A stretch of DNA of 64,000 nucleotides. Source: Sipunculus nudus. Taxonomy: Eukaryota > Annelida > Sipuncula > Golfingiida > Sipunculidae. The notes under the pieces are model-generated. The model made no database searches, was not told the origin of the DNA, and worked only from the letters and a program-made list of their open reading frames with translations. The stretch covers positions 48,620,714-48,684,713 of the forward strand of contig CM049320.1 of assembly GCA_026874595.1 (NCBI GenBank), given 5' to 3'. A program made the translations under genes and the position numbers. Shown one piece after another: positions 10,900 through 23,169 of the stretch; the stretch's first letter is position 1, and every line of letters starts with the position of its first letter.

Positions 10900-11741
10900 T
10901 TTTACAGATGTCTGTTTCATGTGTTGTTGACACTTGATTCATGTGGCGCGGGCGTGGCTCGTTGCTGTAGCAACCTCGCCTGGCCGGGTGTTGCAGGTTC
11001 GGTGTATTCCGCATTGGTTGAACTCTGACGTGTAGAAAAACAGCGCTCATGCTATCTGGAACTTTCTGGGCTGGTGGCGCTCTATGAGCGCGTGTCTTGT
11101 AATGTTCTTTGGGCGTGTGTATTATGTATTGTTGGGTTCTTTCGATTGTTCGTGAAATAGAAGTTTATAGAATTTTCGGATGAAAAGTTATAAATAGGGG
11201 CTGTGTTTTTGAGCCGAGGGCAGGAGAGAGAAAAATATCCCAGCGTACACAGAATAGTGTGAGTCAGTTTGTGGACCTTTCTGATAATTGCAGCAGTTAT
11301 AAATCTTCTTCTAAATTTATAACGGATTTTATATAGTCTTCAGTTCGCCTTTGGGATCACTACCAGAACTTCACTTTTGGATTACAACAGATTGATTTTG
11401 TGATTGAATTGGACTATTATTCTCTGAGAAGATTCATGTGAACTGTTCATATGGATTATACGTTTTAAAGCACTTGTTGTCGCTGTGACAATGGTGGTAT
11501 CCAGGTACTGTACACTATATTTATTATACTGTGCAATTGTATTGATTTGCTGTTATACTGTTTTTATACTGTGTAATTGTATTGATTTAGTGTATTGTAA
11601 TGTTAGAACCACTGACTTCTTTATTCATTCCCCTAGACATTTCACGCTGCCTACTGTTACAGAATCTGATTTTAATTCAACTCCGTAACAAAATTTACGC
11701 TCGTCAAGACTAGTGATCTGTTGTTATTAGTTTCTGTAACA
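10900..11741 (+). repeat. 3' LTR of the Gypsy element
   Basis: Starts TTTTACAGATGTCTG (one base decayed from TGTTACAG) directly after the purine tract and ends TTTCTGTAACA. TATAAATA lies at 11189-11196. It lacks the segment with AATAAA present in the 5' copy. Confidence 0.9.
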
Positions 11742-12310
11742 ATATATTTTAAAATTCCATTTAAAAACAATAACACTGCTTGAAGACATGAGATCATATG
11801 TAAGATTGTTCCACAATCGGGGTGCTAACACAGAAAAACCACAATCCTGACAAGTTTTCTTCTTGGTAAAGAAGGTTCTTGGTTCTTCATTGGTACTTCC
11901 AATGGTAAATTATCAAAAGTTTTTTATGTCGATATGATAAGTTCAATAATTCACTCAAGTACTCTGGGGCCATATTATGAAGGGACTTGTAAGCAAGAAA
12001 CAGGGTTTTAAACTGAGTTCTTTGTCAAATTGGCAGCCAGTGTAATTGGTTTCAAAGCTTTACTTGCACTGTCAAATTTCATTTTGTTTGTTATGACTTT
12101 TGCCGCATAATTTTATGAGTGTTATTAGGTAATCCCGTAAAAAGACTGTTTCAATAGTCAAAATGTGACAGCAACATGGCCGAACCTAGAATCTTTAGAG
12201 ATTCCAGAGTTATAGGTATCTAGAAACTTTGTGGATTCTGTTGATGTGATACAAAGCTACATTGAATTTTTTCTTGATATGTTGCTTAAGTAAAAAATAT
12301 CATCGTATAA
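11742..12310 (-). pseudogene. LINE reverse transcriptase C-terminal remnant
   Basis: Read on the minus strand, decayed frames give LSHFDY, NQLHWLP, LLLAYKSLHNMAPEYLSELL and FSVLAPRLWNNL, the familiar C-terminal part of non-LTR (CR1/L2/Jockey-type) reverse transcriptases. It has many stops. The 3' continuation is on the other side of the Gypsy insertion. Confidence 0.75.
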
Positions 12311-12533
12311 CAGACATAACACGTAGTATCATGCAGGTCGTCGATGCGTTCGCTCTAGACAGGTGAATTGGCAAAATGATAGGGACATGCCGTATTAAAG
12401 CACCAAACCTTTCATCTTATAATCAAAGAAAGGTATAAACGCTAACCTCTCGGCTTCTTGGCAGCTTAGGAAAGTCATCTTGGTGTCTACACATACATTT
12501 CAAATCCAGGGAGGACAATTATTTTCCCAGTAT

Positions 12534-14504
12534 AACAAGGGACCCATGGGTCACGGCGCTCAGCTGTTATATATGATCACAATATATGATTAGGAAATAA
12601 CACGCATGCTGGTTTTGTGTGGTAATATACTAATAAGCTGTATTATGATTTGTTGGTGTTTATTTCAAGTTATGTAAGATTTTGATAGTATCCCAGGAGA
12701 CAGGGAAGAGCACTGATGTCATTTATATTATTTACAAATGGAGCGCTATTGTCACACAGGTTTTGACTTGGCCATATAACTTTATCTATATTGCAGTAGA
12801 AGTATAAAAAAATTCATTATTAGTCATGTTAATTATGCTTTTTACGAATGAGTTAACTGTTATTTAATGATTACATGTTATCCCTACCAAAGAGTAGCAC
12901 TAGCATCCTGTTACTCATCAACTATCAAATTCCTTTACTATTTATTATTCTTATTTTTTATTAATACTCTGAAAATTTACTGATTGTTATTGTTAAGTTG
13001 TTAGTCAAAACAAGTACCAGATGAATTTGGTTGGACAGCTGCCTGGCTGCAAAGAATATGCCCCGCCTCAAGCGTGCATAATTTGCCTGAAAGGTCAACA
13101 AGGTGACATACAGGTGACTGAAGAGGGGCTGGGTAGAGCCTGGGTCTGACATGGTCTCATAAAAACTTTAATAAAAGCTATAGTTTTTTTGCCAATTTCT
13201 GTCAGCTTTAAAAACTAACAAGCTGATATCCTTATATGTGCATGATATGAAAATTATATCAACAGTCCTTACAGGAAACAAACGTGCCATGGTTGAAGTT
13301 TGGCAAAATTGAAGGTACTGATTTTATATTTATGCTTATAACTTATAAAATTTGAAAAAAAAAATCAGAACTTATTTTAGGTATACAATTGAATCTTGAT
13401 TTAATAATATTATATCCCTGATTTTTTACAAAGTGCATTATGTTCGGGCCCATAACTTTTAATAACAATTACGCTATAATGACAACGTTTCTGGCATGTG
13501 CATAGCGAATGTATAGAAAAATATGTATATTAAATATGATCAAAGTCAGATCAGTGGTTTTGATATAAGTCTTTAAGTGATGGGTTTATGATGAAAAATG
13601 GAAGTTTTTCCTTAATATCTCGAAGTATTTAAGTCCTAGTGACCAAATTCTTGGCATGGTAGGTGATTTTGGGGACAACTGTATGCCAAATTTTGGGAGC
13701 CGAGAGCTGGCCTGGGAAGCTGGGGAGCTGAGCTCTAGCAAACTGAATGACACTAACTTGATGTAAAAAATACTTGACATGGTGCTTGAAAACTTGAATA
13801 AAATTTACAGTTTTTGATCAACTGGTTTCAAATTTTTTATGGTTACAGATGAAATGCTTATGAAAACATGCCGTGAAAACTATTTTCACAGCAGTTACAA
13901 GAAAAAAATATGCCATGTTCACATTTAGCCTTAATTTTAGGTTCTGATTTTATATTTATACCAATAACTTAAAAATTCAAAATTTAGATCTAATTTTCAT
14001 TATACAATTGAATCATGATAAAATAAAATAATATCCCTGAAAAAAAGTATCTAGCTTCAGCAATTCTCATGTTAAATGAGTAAATATATTTCCTGATTTT
14101 TACAAAGTGCATAATGTTCCGGCCCATAACTTAATAAAATTACACAATATTGACATAAATTCATGTATGTAGATAGGAAATACATAGAGGAATATGTATT
14201 TGAAATATGATCAAAGACAGATCAGTTGTTTTTATATTAGGCAGCCTTGAAGTTTAACAGTGGGTTTTTAATAGAAAATTGAGGTCTTTCCTTAATATCG
14301 CAAAGAAATGAAGTCCTAGTGACCCAATAAAAGGTATGGGAGGAGATTTAGGGGACATCTAAGTGTATGCAAATTATTGGATTCGTAGGTCCAACGTTTT
14401 CAAAACGTGCCCTGTTTACGGACGGACGGACGGACGGCCGGGCGGACGACGGACAAAGGACGATGACTATAGCACAGATGACTTAGAGTCAGCTGAGCTA
14501 AAAA
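12534..14504 (+). mobile_element. Interspersed repeat, 2-kb copy
   Basis: Same family as 46108-49434: starts AACAAGGGACCCATGGGTCA and ends CAGCTGAGCTAAAAA after a GGACGGACGG tract. No coding sequence; internal ATs suggest age. Confidence 0.65.
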
Positions 14505-14903
14505 TGATTTATTCCTTCAAATTCAAGCATTTACGAAATAAACAAGACATGATTTATTTTCGTGCCAGTCAGGACGGTTAGGAATAGATTTGAGAAGAAT
14601 GGAGACATTCTTAATAGAAGCACCAACTTTTTTACCATCTATTATGCATTGAGGTAAACTCCTCTGTTTTTTTTATAGGAGTCCTTTTCTCACGAAGGTG
14701 GCCATCTTGGACTCTAAGATGACGTCCATAAAATAATTGCAAGTACCAATATCTCAGTCTGTGTGTGACATGGACAAATAATCTTGGTTCATAATAATAC
14801 ATGTTGTTTGTAGAATTAGTTTCAATAAATAACCATTTGCACAAATATTTGTGCATCTTTAAAAGTACATAAAAAATGTAAACGCAATCGTTTAAAAAAA
14901 AAA

Positions 14904-15926
14904 AACTAAGGACCCATGGATCTTGACGCTCAGCTGAATTTGATTGTAACGATATTTATGAGCTTATTCAAAATGTGGTTCCGTGACCAAACCAGTGACC
15001 TTTTGAACAAAAATTTGAGAAGTTACTATCCTTGAACGTACAGCATTTAGATTATCTTAACAATCTTTGAAAAAAGTGATGTTGACCGCAGACCAGGAAA
15101 CCTTAGAATCTACAGATTATTTCCACATTGGGCAGGTAAGTAGGTACACACAACACAAAATTTATTGATTATATAAATCTAATCTGCCCCAAATCAAATT
15201 GCATGATATAAACTATAACCTTTCCTTTCATATAATTGTTGACGGTACGATGGACAACGGACGATGCCACACAATCGCATAAACTCACAGGTTAGCTAAA
15301 ATATGTGGTGCCACCAGTCTTCAGGAACTGAAGAAACTAATTATGATTAATAAATGCATCCCTAGATAATATCACATCTAAATACTGACATTGCTGTGAT
15401 TTGATGGGAGAAAAAAATACAGGTGGCACCACCAGTCTTCTGCAACTGAAGGAACTAGTCATGTTCATAAAAGATGCCTGGTTTCAGGACACCAGAAGAA
15501 ACCACAGCTGAGAAACTGGCATGATTGCTGTAATTTGACGGCCTCAAAAAGAGCAAAAAATCAATTAAAAAAAATAAAAAAAATTTTCCACCATTTTTCC
15601 GGAACTGACAAAATTAGTCATGGTCAATATTCAAGGCAATATTTAAGGCCATCCATGCATTGATTATCAAGATACTGGAGGTTTTGTATCAAATTTTTAA
15701 TTATTCTGGGAGGTACTTACAAGCTTCTTAGCTGTGAGAATATTGGTCGCACTGACCTAATTTCAGGTTTTCAAGGAGATTTTTTATTGACCTCCCAGGA
15801 AATTCACTAAGAAGTTTTTAGTTCCAGAGGTTACGATTTGTGCCCTGCTATCGGACGCCCGTACGCCCCGACGTACAAAGCCCAATTCCTGTACCTTAGT
15901 TGACCTTCAGTCAGCAGAGCAAATAA
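14904..15926 (+). mobile_element. Interspersed repeat, 1-kb related copy
   Basis: Starts AACTAAGGACCCATGGATCT and ends GTCAGCAGAGCAAATAA; termini match the family at 12534-14504, with a different and shorter middle that includes GTGGTGCCACC segments. Confidence 0.55.
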
Positions 15927-16028
15927 CACTGAGAGCGATAAGATTTTTAGATACAGACATAATCATGATCTAGTGCCAAGCCCGAAACATTGTTGGCACT
16001 ATGTCAAATATATTTATAGATCCTGACA

Positions 16029-16082
16029 TAATCTTGCCCTATTGCTCTCTCTCACTCTCTCTCTCTCTCACTCTCTCTCTCA

Positions 16083-16113
<31 letters not shown>

Positions 16114-16116
16114 AAG
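16029..16116. repeat. (CT)n microsatellite
   Basis: CT-rich run with CTCACT interruptions. The flanks (15927-16590) show no gene. Confidence 0.95.
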
Positions 16117-16589
16117 CAGATATATTCATCTATTTTTTATTAGAATATTTAGAATAATAAAAGACGCCCTTTGAAAGCAAAATCAGTATACAGATATAAT
16201 TTATTCATGGATAAATCTTACAGCAATTATCTGTGTTGCTTGTACGATTCTGCATATATACCTACAGAGCTCCATATTTATTACTATAAACCATCTAATT
16301 AACTAAGTTTTCCCTATATTCTTTCATTTTAAAACGTTTTTCCCAAACATTTTGATTGATATTTGCAATTAAGAGATTACTCGAAATCCAAATATCTCAT
16401 GACATTATGACATGTTTATCGATTTCTGTCATGTCAGATATTACAGCTTCAATCAGGCAACTTACAAGGGAAAATGGCTACGTTCAAGGCCAGCAAAAAT
16501 CATTTGACCACAAATAATAAATTTGTAGAAGGAAAACCTAAGAATATTTTTGTGCAATATCAGGGAATTTGGCGCAGCAGATAAGCAGA

Positions 16590-17720
16590 AGAAGACTTTT
16601 ATAGGACTCAGTCTTGGCCAGATGACCAAGTTCAGCTTTCCTCAACTCTTCCCAAAATCACTGAATCCAACCCATTCTTCAACACCTAAGAAAGCACGCC
16701 TCTAAGATCATCGGTGAAAATATTAAATATTTTGGCTCTACAGGATTGTGAGAGAAATTTTTAAATTAATGGCTGTAAGGGGCTGAAATTACTAGTTTTC
16801 CCCCGTACAAAAAAGGTCGATGTGGGTGCATGTTGACACCACAACCTGAATTTCAAATGCTAGTATGAGCAATATGACCAACATTTGCATAAAATTCGGT
16901 GATGCTGGCTCTTGTTGTTTCTGAAACTGTAGTTCAGCTTCCAAGAACTTGGCAAAACAAAATCAACGAATCCGAATCATCCTAACAAACTTAAGAGAGT
17001 TAAAAAATAAGAATCACTTCTATGAAAAATTAAACATTTTGGTTTTATAGATTTAGATTAGAAGATTTTTATGGGTTTACAAATTTTTTTTTTGCCGTAA
17101 AATGCAAATCGACACAGTCGGCGAGACACAAATCTCAATCCAACATTTGACGTTTGATTGATTTTTGCAGTTTGGTGAAAGTTTGGGGATGCTAGCTCAT
17201 GCTGTTCCTGAAATGATATGGTTTAATGTATGGACGACCCGTAAAAAGGTCATCGTAGGTGGCGATACCAATACCTCAATTGTCAGGTGAGTCAGGTGAC
17301 CAACATTTACATAAAATTTGGTGCCGCTAGCTCCTGTCGTTTCTGATACCATAGTCTTAGTATGCTTACTTGGCCAAATTACTAAGTTCAGCTTCCTTCA
17401 TCCTTAAATAAATAATAAGTTTAAGAGAACTCGTTTCTGGGATCATTTATGTAAATATTAAACCTGTTAGTTTCGGAAAAGATTTTTAAAAGTTTGGTTT
17501 TAGCTTTTCCCTGTAAAATGTAAGTCGATGCAGATGATGCCAAAATAAGCTCAATCCCAAATCATGTGGCAGCGACCGATTTTTGCATAAAAGTAGGTGA
17601 TGATAGCTCTTTCCATGTTTTTTAGTTAGTATTGGTTAACGTACCGACGACGAACAATGGACGGACGGAAGACGACGCGCCACTGTATAAGTTCACAAGT
17701 TCGCTAAAACTCAATAATTG
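16590..17720 (+). repeat. Palindrome-family interspersed repeat
   Basis: Contains GACCAACATTTGCATAAAAT, GATGCTAGCTC and CCCGTAAAAAGGTC blocks and ends AAGTTCACAAGTTCGCTAAAA after GGACGGACGG; same family as 56400-57540 and 60360-61150. No gene. Confidence 0.6.
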
Positions 17721-18480
17721 TTCCTTGCGAGGAGTTTGTGAAAATGATTTTATGCGAGATGTTGGTTGCCTGTTTGACATGAATTTGGGAATACTGCAGA
17801 TGGAGCAGGAACTGCCGGTATTATGGACTGATTCGGACAAGAGCTAGTTGCCATATAGTCTCTGGAGGTGCCACCTAGAAATGAGGGGAGAGCACCTGCC
17901 TTGCTGGATAAACTTCGTAATTGAGGTTCAGCCAGTTGTGGGTTTGGTGCAGCCTTTCGCGTCACTGGTTGACGTGACAGGACTCTTAATGTGAAGAGCT
18001 TTGGTTAATAAAAGCAGTGCGTATCAGTCCCCTTGATGAAGTTAGGCGAGGTGACGTAGTCTCTGCCAGTAGGATTCACAGAAGGGGTGGTAGAGGAGTC
18101 CCTGTCGTGGCCAAGTCAATGGTGTGCGGCTCATCCACTGACACTACAGTTCCTGAACACTAGAACCTATATGCTTCAGGAGATGTAAGATAAATTTGAT
18201 ACCTGACCCAAGAAATCAATTGCGTATTCTGATGACAGAGTACGTAGGTGTCTTCGCATCACCAAACGGAGAATAGAGACTCTTCGATTTGGTAGAACAC
18301 ATAAATGATATGAGTCGCCTACCGGTGAAACAAAATCCAAGCAGGCTGCCGCTAGGCCGACACGAAATAGCCAACCAAGAGATCGACCAGATGCATGTTC
18401 AATAAAGGCTTTATAGTTCATCGACTGGCCATGTTCTACCAAGCGTGACGGAATCCACCGTATTGTGTGTGTGTGGAATA
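17721..18480. other. No gene seen
   Basis: Single-copy-looking sequence. A 119-codon frame on the minus strand (18176-18535) matches no family I recognise and has no splice or codon signals that would support it. Confidence 0.4.
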
Positions 18481-18489
18481 TTGGCGTTG

Positions 18490-19785
18490 AAACTAGGTGA
18501 CCCGTAGACACTAGGACCCTGCGCGGGGCCCCCACTCAGGATTCTGTGCGGGTCGGGTTAGATTTTAGAAAGTGCGGGGCGGGCCGAAATAAAGTATGTG
18601 CGGGGCGGGGCGGGTCGATAAGCTGATCTGGCAGTTGAGTAAAACTTAAATACCGGTATAGATTTTAAAATTAAAATTATATTTATGAGTTGAATATTTT
18701 CAGTTGATGTACTAATGTGCCAAAAAAAAAGATAAATGTGAACAATTTTGAAACCTTACAGTGTTAACTCTAACTGATTGTTAAAAACACTATAAAAAAT
18801 TTTAATTCTAGGTATAAAGTCAGTTTTACAAAATAGATGATATATAATTAATTTGAAATCTAGATGGGTCTGCTTGAAATCTAGATGGGTCTGCTTGAAA
18901 TCTAGATGGGTCTGCTTGAAATCTAGATGGGTCTGCTTGGGCAAAGAAAGCAAAATGTGGTGATAATGGTTATGAGAAAACCCTGGTTTCTTCATGTCTA
19001 TCCATTTTAGCTAGAGCCACATCTATCAGTCCCAAGAGCCACATTTATTAGAGTCCCCAGAGCCACATCTATCAGAGTCCCTCTTTATTCCCCCCGACCC
19101 TCTCACTAGTCTCAGGTTCAGCTAATTAGCAGGTCATGACTAACCAGGATGAACCTTGCAAACATCTCTCAGCAGTTGAGCGGCATTTCATAAGCCAATT
19201 CTATTCCCAAGGGTAACTGGGTACACACATATTTTCTTTAACGGTCCTTTCTTCTAGAAATTCAAGTGGAATCATTCACAGGGCCTGCTAAGCTACTTCC
19301 CCTGTAAAGTTTGAAAACATGTTTAGGGTATGTTAAATAACCACATATATATATTAAATTCATATAAGCTTTCGAATATGTCTTTTAAAACATTTAATGA
19401 ACTTCGATTTATATCACTGCTAAAACATGTTTAAAATTCATTGATCATTCCAATCATCAGACGTTTCACACATCTTATAAGCATGCATGGCTGATCCATG
19501 TTTGTGCTGAAAAAAATAATATCGTTGATATGAACACCTTTGGATAATAAAGCTTTGAAATATTTTTTTATTGATTTGCGAGCTCGATTACGGGCTTTAA
19601 ACATGAGGGCCGGGTGCGGGCTGAAAGAAAAAGTTGCTAGGCGAGCGCGGACTGAAAGAACCAAAGTAACTTCGGAGCAGAGAGCTGGAATAATTCTTTG
19701 ATTGCTGGGTGGGCTAACAGTGCATGGTGCAGGACGGGTTAAATTTTTCGGCCCGCGCAGCGACCTACTAGACACCCGTATCCAC
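18490..19785. mobile_element. Possible hAT-like non-autonomous element
   Basis: GC-rich ends in inverted orientation: CACTAGGACCCTGCGCGGGG at 18507 and, inverted from about 19780, TCTAGTAGGTCGCTGCGCGG. Both continue into GCGGGCCGAAA and GGGTTAAATT/GGGTTAGATT-like blocks. No transposase. A 20-bp tandem repeat (GAAATCTAGATGGGTCTGCT, four copies) is at 18855-18940. Confidence 0.35.
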
Positions 19786-20294
19786 TGCCGCAAGTCTATG
19801 AAACGATCGATACGCTGTCAGGTGCACGATGGTTCAGTTACTTTAAACTGTCTAGTGGGTATATGTTAAGTTAGTTTGTATGTAAAACTGCCATCTCTGT
19901 CCATCTGACTTAAAGGGTACTCAAATCATATTCTTTCACATAGCTCACAGATTATATGTTACACTGGCCTTATTTCGGATGTCAAAGGAGATTTCAATGA
20001 CCTCCCTGTACATTAAGAAAGACATCTCTAGATCAAACTGTCAAGGTTTGAGCCATCTTAATTTCTTCTTATTGACATCATGGCTGGACATTCCCCTATT
20101 GAAGAAGTAGGATCCACATAGTAGTTGCAGGATTTCACGGCATATGAGTGTGCTAGGAAGCACATAGGAGAAGCAGCCATGCATCAAAGGCAACAATATG
20201 ACCTTGGTTTTGCAAGGAAACTTTTGTATTCAGCCAAATGAACTAGTGGCAGGAGATAATGCACAAATTATTGCAAATGTATTAAAAGCTCCAG
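19786..20294. other. No gene; repeat-derived intergenic sequence
   Basis: The block GTCCATCTGACTTAAAGGGT...CACATAGCTCA (19897-19950) recurs at 58536-58590. Nothing coding is seen. Confidence 0.5.
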
Positions 20295-21512
20295 TAACGG
20301 GAAGGTAAACCACTAGTAATGAGAAGATGGGCAACAATAACAGGAAGGTAAACCGCTAGTAATGAGAAGATGGGCAACAATAACAGGAAGGTAAACCGCT
20401 AGTAATGAGAAGATGGGCAACAATAACAGGAAGGTAAACCACTAGTAATGAGAAGATGGGCAACAATAACAGGAAGGTAAACCACTAGTAATGAGAAGAT
20501 GGGCAACAATAACAGGAAGGTAAACCACTAGTAATGAGAAGATGGGCAACAATAACAGGAAGGTAAACCACTAGTAATGAGAAGATGGCAACAATAACAG
20601 GAAGGTAAACCGCTAGTAATGAGAAGATGGGCAACAATAACAGGAAGGTAAACCGCTAGTAATGAGAAGATGGGCAACAATAACAGGAAGGTAAACCACT
20701 AGTAATGAGAAGATGGGCAACAATAACAGGAAGGTAAACCACTAGTAATGAGAAGATGGCAACAATAACAGGAAGGTAAACCGCTAGTAATGAGAAGATG
20801 GGCAACAATAACAGGAAGGTAAACCGCTAGTAATGAGAAGATGGGCAACAATAACAGGAAGGTAAACCACTAGTAATGAGAAGATAGGCAACAATAACAG
20901 GAAGGTAAACCGCTAGTAATGAGAAGATGGGCAACAATAACAGGAAGGTAAACCGCTAGTAATGAGAAGATGGGCAACAATAACAGGAAGGTAAACCACT
21001 AGTAATGAGAAGATGGGCAACAATAACAGGAAGGTAAACCACTAGTAATGAGAAGATGGGCAACAATAACAGGAAGGTAAACCGCTAGTAATGAGAAGAT
21101 GGGCAACAATAAGAGGAAGGTAAACCGCTAGTAATGAGAAGATGGGCAACAATAACAGGAAGGTAAACCACTAGTAATGAGAAGATGGGCAACAATAACA
21201 GGAAGGTAAACCGCTAGTAATGAGAAGATGGGCAACAATAACAGGAAGGTAAACCGCTAGTAATGAGAAGATGGGCAACAATAACAGGAAGGTAACCCAC
21301 TAGTAATGAGAAGATGGGCAACAATAACAGGAAGGTAAACCACTAGTAATGAGAAGATGGGCAACAATAACAGGAAGGTAAACCGCTAGTAATGAGAAGA
21401 TGGGCAACAATAACAGGAAGGTAAACCACTAGTAATGAGAAGATGGGCAACAATAACAGGAAGGTAACCCACTAGTAATGAGAAGATGGGCAACAATAAC
21501 TGGAAGGTAAAC
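20295..21512. repeat. 43-bp minisatellite downstream of the helicase
   Basis: About 28 nearly identical copies of CAGGAAGGTAAACCACTAGT plus AATGAGAAGATGGGCAACAATAA. Two variants (ACCACT and ACCGCT) alternate mostly in pairs (GG, AA), pointing to growth by multi-unit steps. Copies at 20581 and 20751 share a one-base deletion. Confidence 0.95.
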
Positions 21513-21780
21513 TGCCAAAGATTGAAAAGAGATTGTAAATGCTGTAACTTCCTCTGTACAAGACAGAGTTATGCAACTTCTACGTTAATACATATTTCCA
21601 AAATAATCCTTCCCAACATCCATCTGAAGGTATGTTTTGTATAATTCTCAAATACAGGAGCATTCAAGGTGAAGGTCAGTCTCATGTTAAAGGCTGTGAC
21701 AGTATTTAAATAAACTTTGTCCACTTGCCAAATGAATATAAAGGTAAGACGTAAAACCACAGCATGTTAGAAGATAAATC

Positions 21781-21795
21781 TTTATTGTTAATACA

Positions 21796-21851
<56 letters not shown>

Positions 21852-23016
21852 AAGGTAATAAATATTAAATTGCAAGTTTGCAAGCAACATGAGACCTACT
21901 GATTGTATTAATGAACAGGTGCTGTACTTTCTTAGACATCACATGCTCCTCACTCGGCAATTACACCCTGTGGCAATAGTTACAAAGTAGTTTAATTACA
22001 CCAGGACACCCAATCTTTTTGGTCTGATTCTTGGCCCTGTTCCAGAGATGGTGTTTTCATTCCACAAGAGCAGGTGTCGCGTTAAAAATTTGGAGCTGGA
22101 TGCACAATGTGATACCATGCTCTCATTGGTCTAACTATGATTGTTTGGTCTTTGTGAACCCTGGTGTTTGAATCCAGGAAATCTTGCTATATGAAGCAGT
22201 GGTTAAACAATAGATCTTGGACAACTGCAGTGTATTTATAACTGGGTGATATATTTAGATATCATGGTATTCATGTTTAAAAATGTAATATGACTAGTTA
22301 TATGCTTTGATGTAGGTCTTTTATGACTGGTGTATTCAATTTGGTTACAAATTGACTGTTAGTTTTATCTTTCCATTGCCCTAAATTACCATTAAAATAT
22401 AATTTATCAACAGACCCATGTGTTACAAGGTTCAGCACAATTAAGGATAAGTCACATTTGGTAAATTTACCAAGATGACCATATACAAAACACCGAGAAC
22501 CTTAACAGGGTAAACAAACAAACAAGCTAATCACACACTTAATCACACCCTGTATGACCTGTTTTTCTGTGTGTGGGACTTGCTATCTTTCAGTATAATT
22601 TTTTTACTGCCAAGGAATGGTAATAATGACAATATGCCATCAAAGTGTACATCAAATAAGTACAGTTATTACATATCAATGAAAAAGTACATGTAACTGA
22701 ATCCGAGGCTTTTAATGCCAACCAAAAATCTTGCTAACAGTAGGTAGACTTAATCCCAACCAACAATCTTTGCACTTCAGAAACAGTACCAGTGTGTACA
22801 TTTTATACTGCAATTTGATCGACAATTTTAATTTAATCTGCATGAATAGACAGATGTTGTAGCCAGTCTTCTGTAGTGGCATCACCAGACCTCAAACACT
22901 TAACACATGTGAATAAAATATGACATCAATCCCATACATGTGACAAATTCTGTCCAGCAGTTTGGTAAATTATAATGCCTAATATTTACAAGTATTTTGA
23001 ACTGATTTTATCTTGA
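21781..23016 (-). other. Probable 3' UTR with candidate poly(A) signal
   Basis: Downstream of the helicase stop no coding sequence is seen. The first AATAAA on the minus strand after the stop is at 21786-21781 (AATAAAGATT). The stretch is non-repetitive and AT-rich, as expected of a UTR. The cleavage site itself cannot be seen. Confidence 0.4.
21798..21847. repeat. (TA)n microsatellite
   Basis: About 25 uninterrupted TA units, just beyond the candidate poly(A) signal of the helicase. Confidence 0.97.
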
Positions 23017-23169
23017 CTATCTGTGAGACGGGACACGATGCTGCTCGGTGGTGATCAGGTCTCGTATTGCAGTCATCAGGGCACCCTCCTTAGTGTTGGT
23101 GTCCCAGTTGGTCAGGCCAGGATGGGTGATCTTGTACTCCAGCAAACTGTCAAGTTCTTTACGTAACTC
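23017..23169 (-). CDS. DHX36: DHX36-like last exon and stop
   Basis: 153 bp of coding sequence. It encodes [20 protein letters not shown], then a tail ending EQHRVPSHR and TAG at 23017-23019. Acceptor CTTGACAG. The tail pattern (ELRKELD...AIRDLI) fits the DHX36 C-terminal extension. Confidence 0.92.
   Translation of the reverse strand, partial: ELRKELDSLLEYKITHPGLTNWDTNTKEGALMTAIRDLITTEQHRVPSHR

Larger units (their letters stand above)
4319..11741 (+). mobile_element. Decayed Ty3/Gypsy retrotransposon, Gmr1-like domain order
   Basis: Two LTRs (883 and 842 bp) beginning TGTTAC/TTTTAC and ending GTAACA. A tRNA-Pro-like primer site follows the 5' LTR and a purine tract precedes the 3' LTR; the flanks read ATAT (4- or 6-bp target duplication). 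The internal order is gag, protease, integrase, reverse transcriptase, RNase H. Integrase before RT is the Ty1/copia order, known in Ty3/Gypsy elements only from the Gmr1 lineage of animals (established knowledge). All frames carry stops or shifts. A 437-bp miniature LTR element sits in the integrase, and the whole element sits in an older LINE fragment. Confidence 0.92.

Noticed and set aside
18176-18535. 119-codon minus-strand frame
   Set aside because: No recognisable family, domain or splice context; frames of this length are expected by chance in 64 kb.
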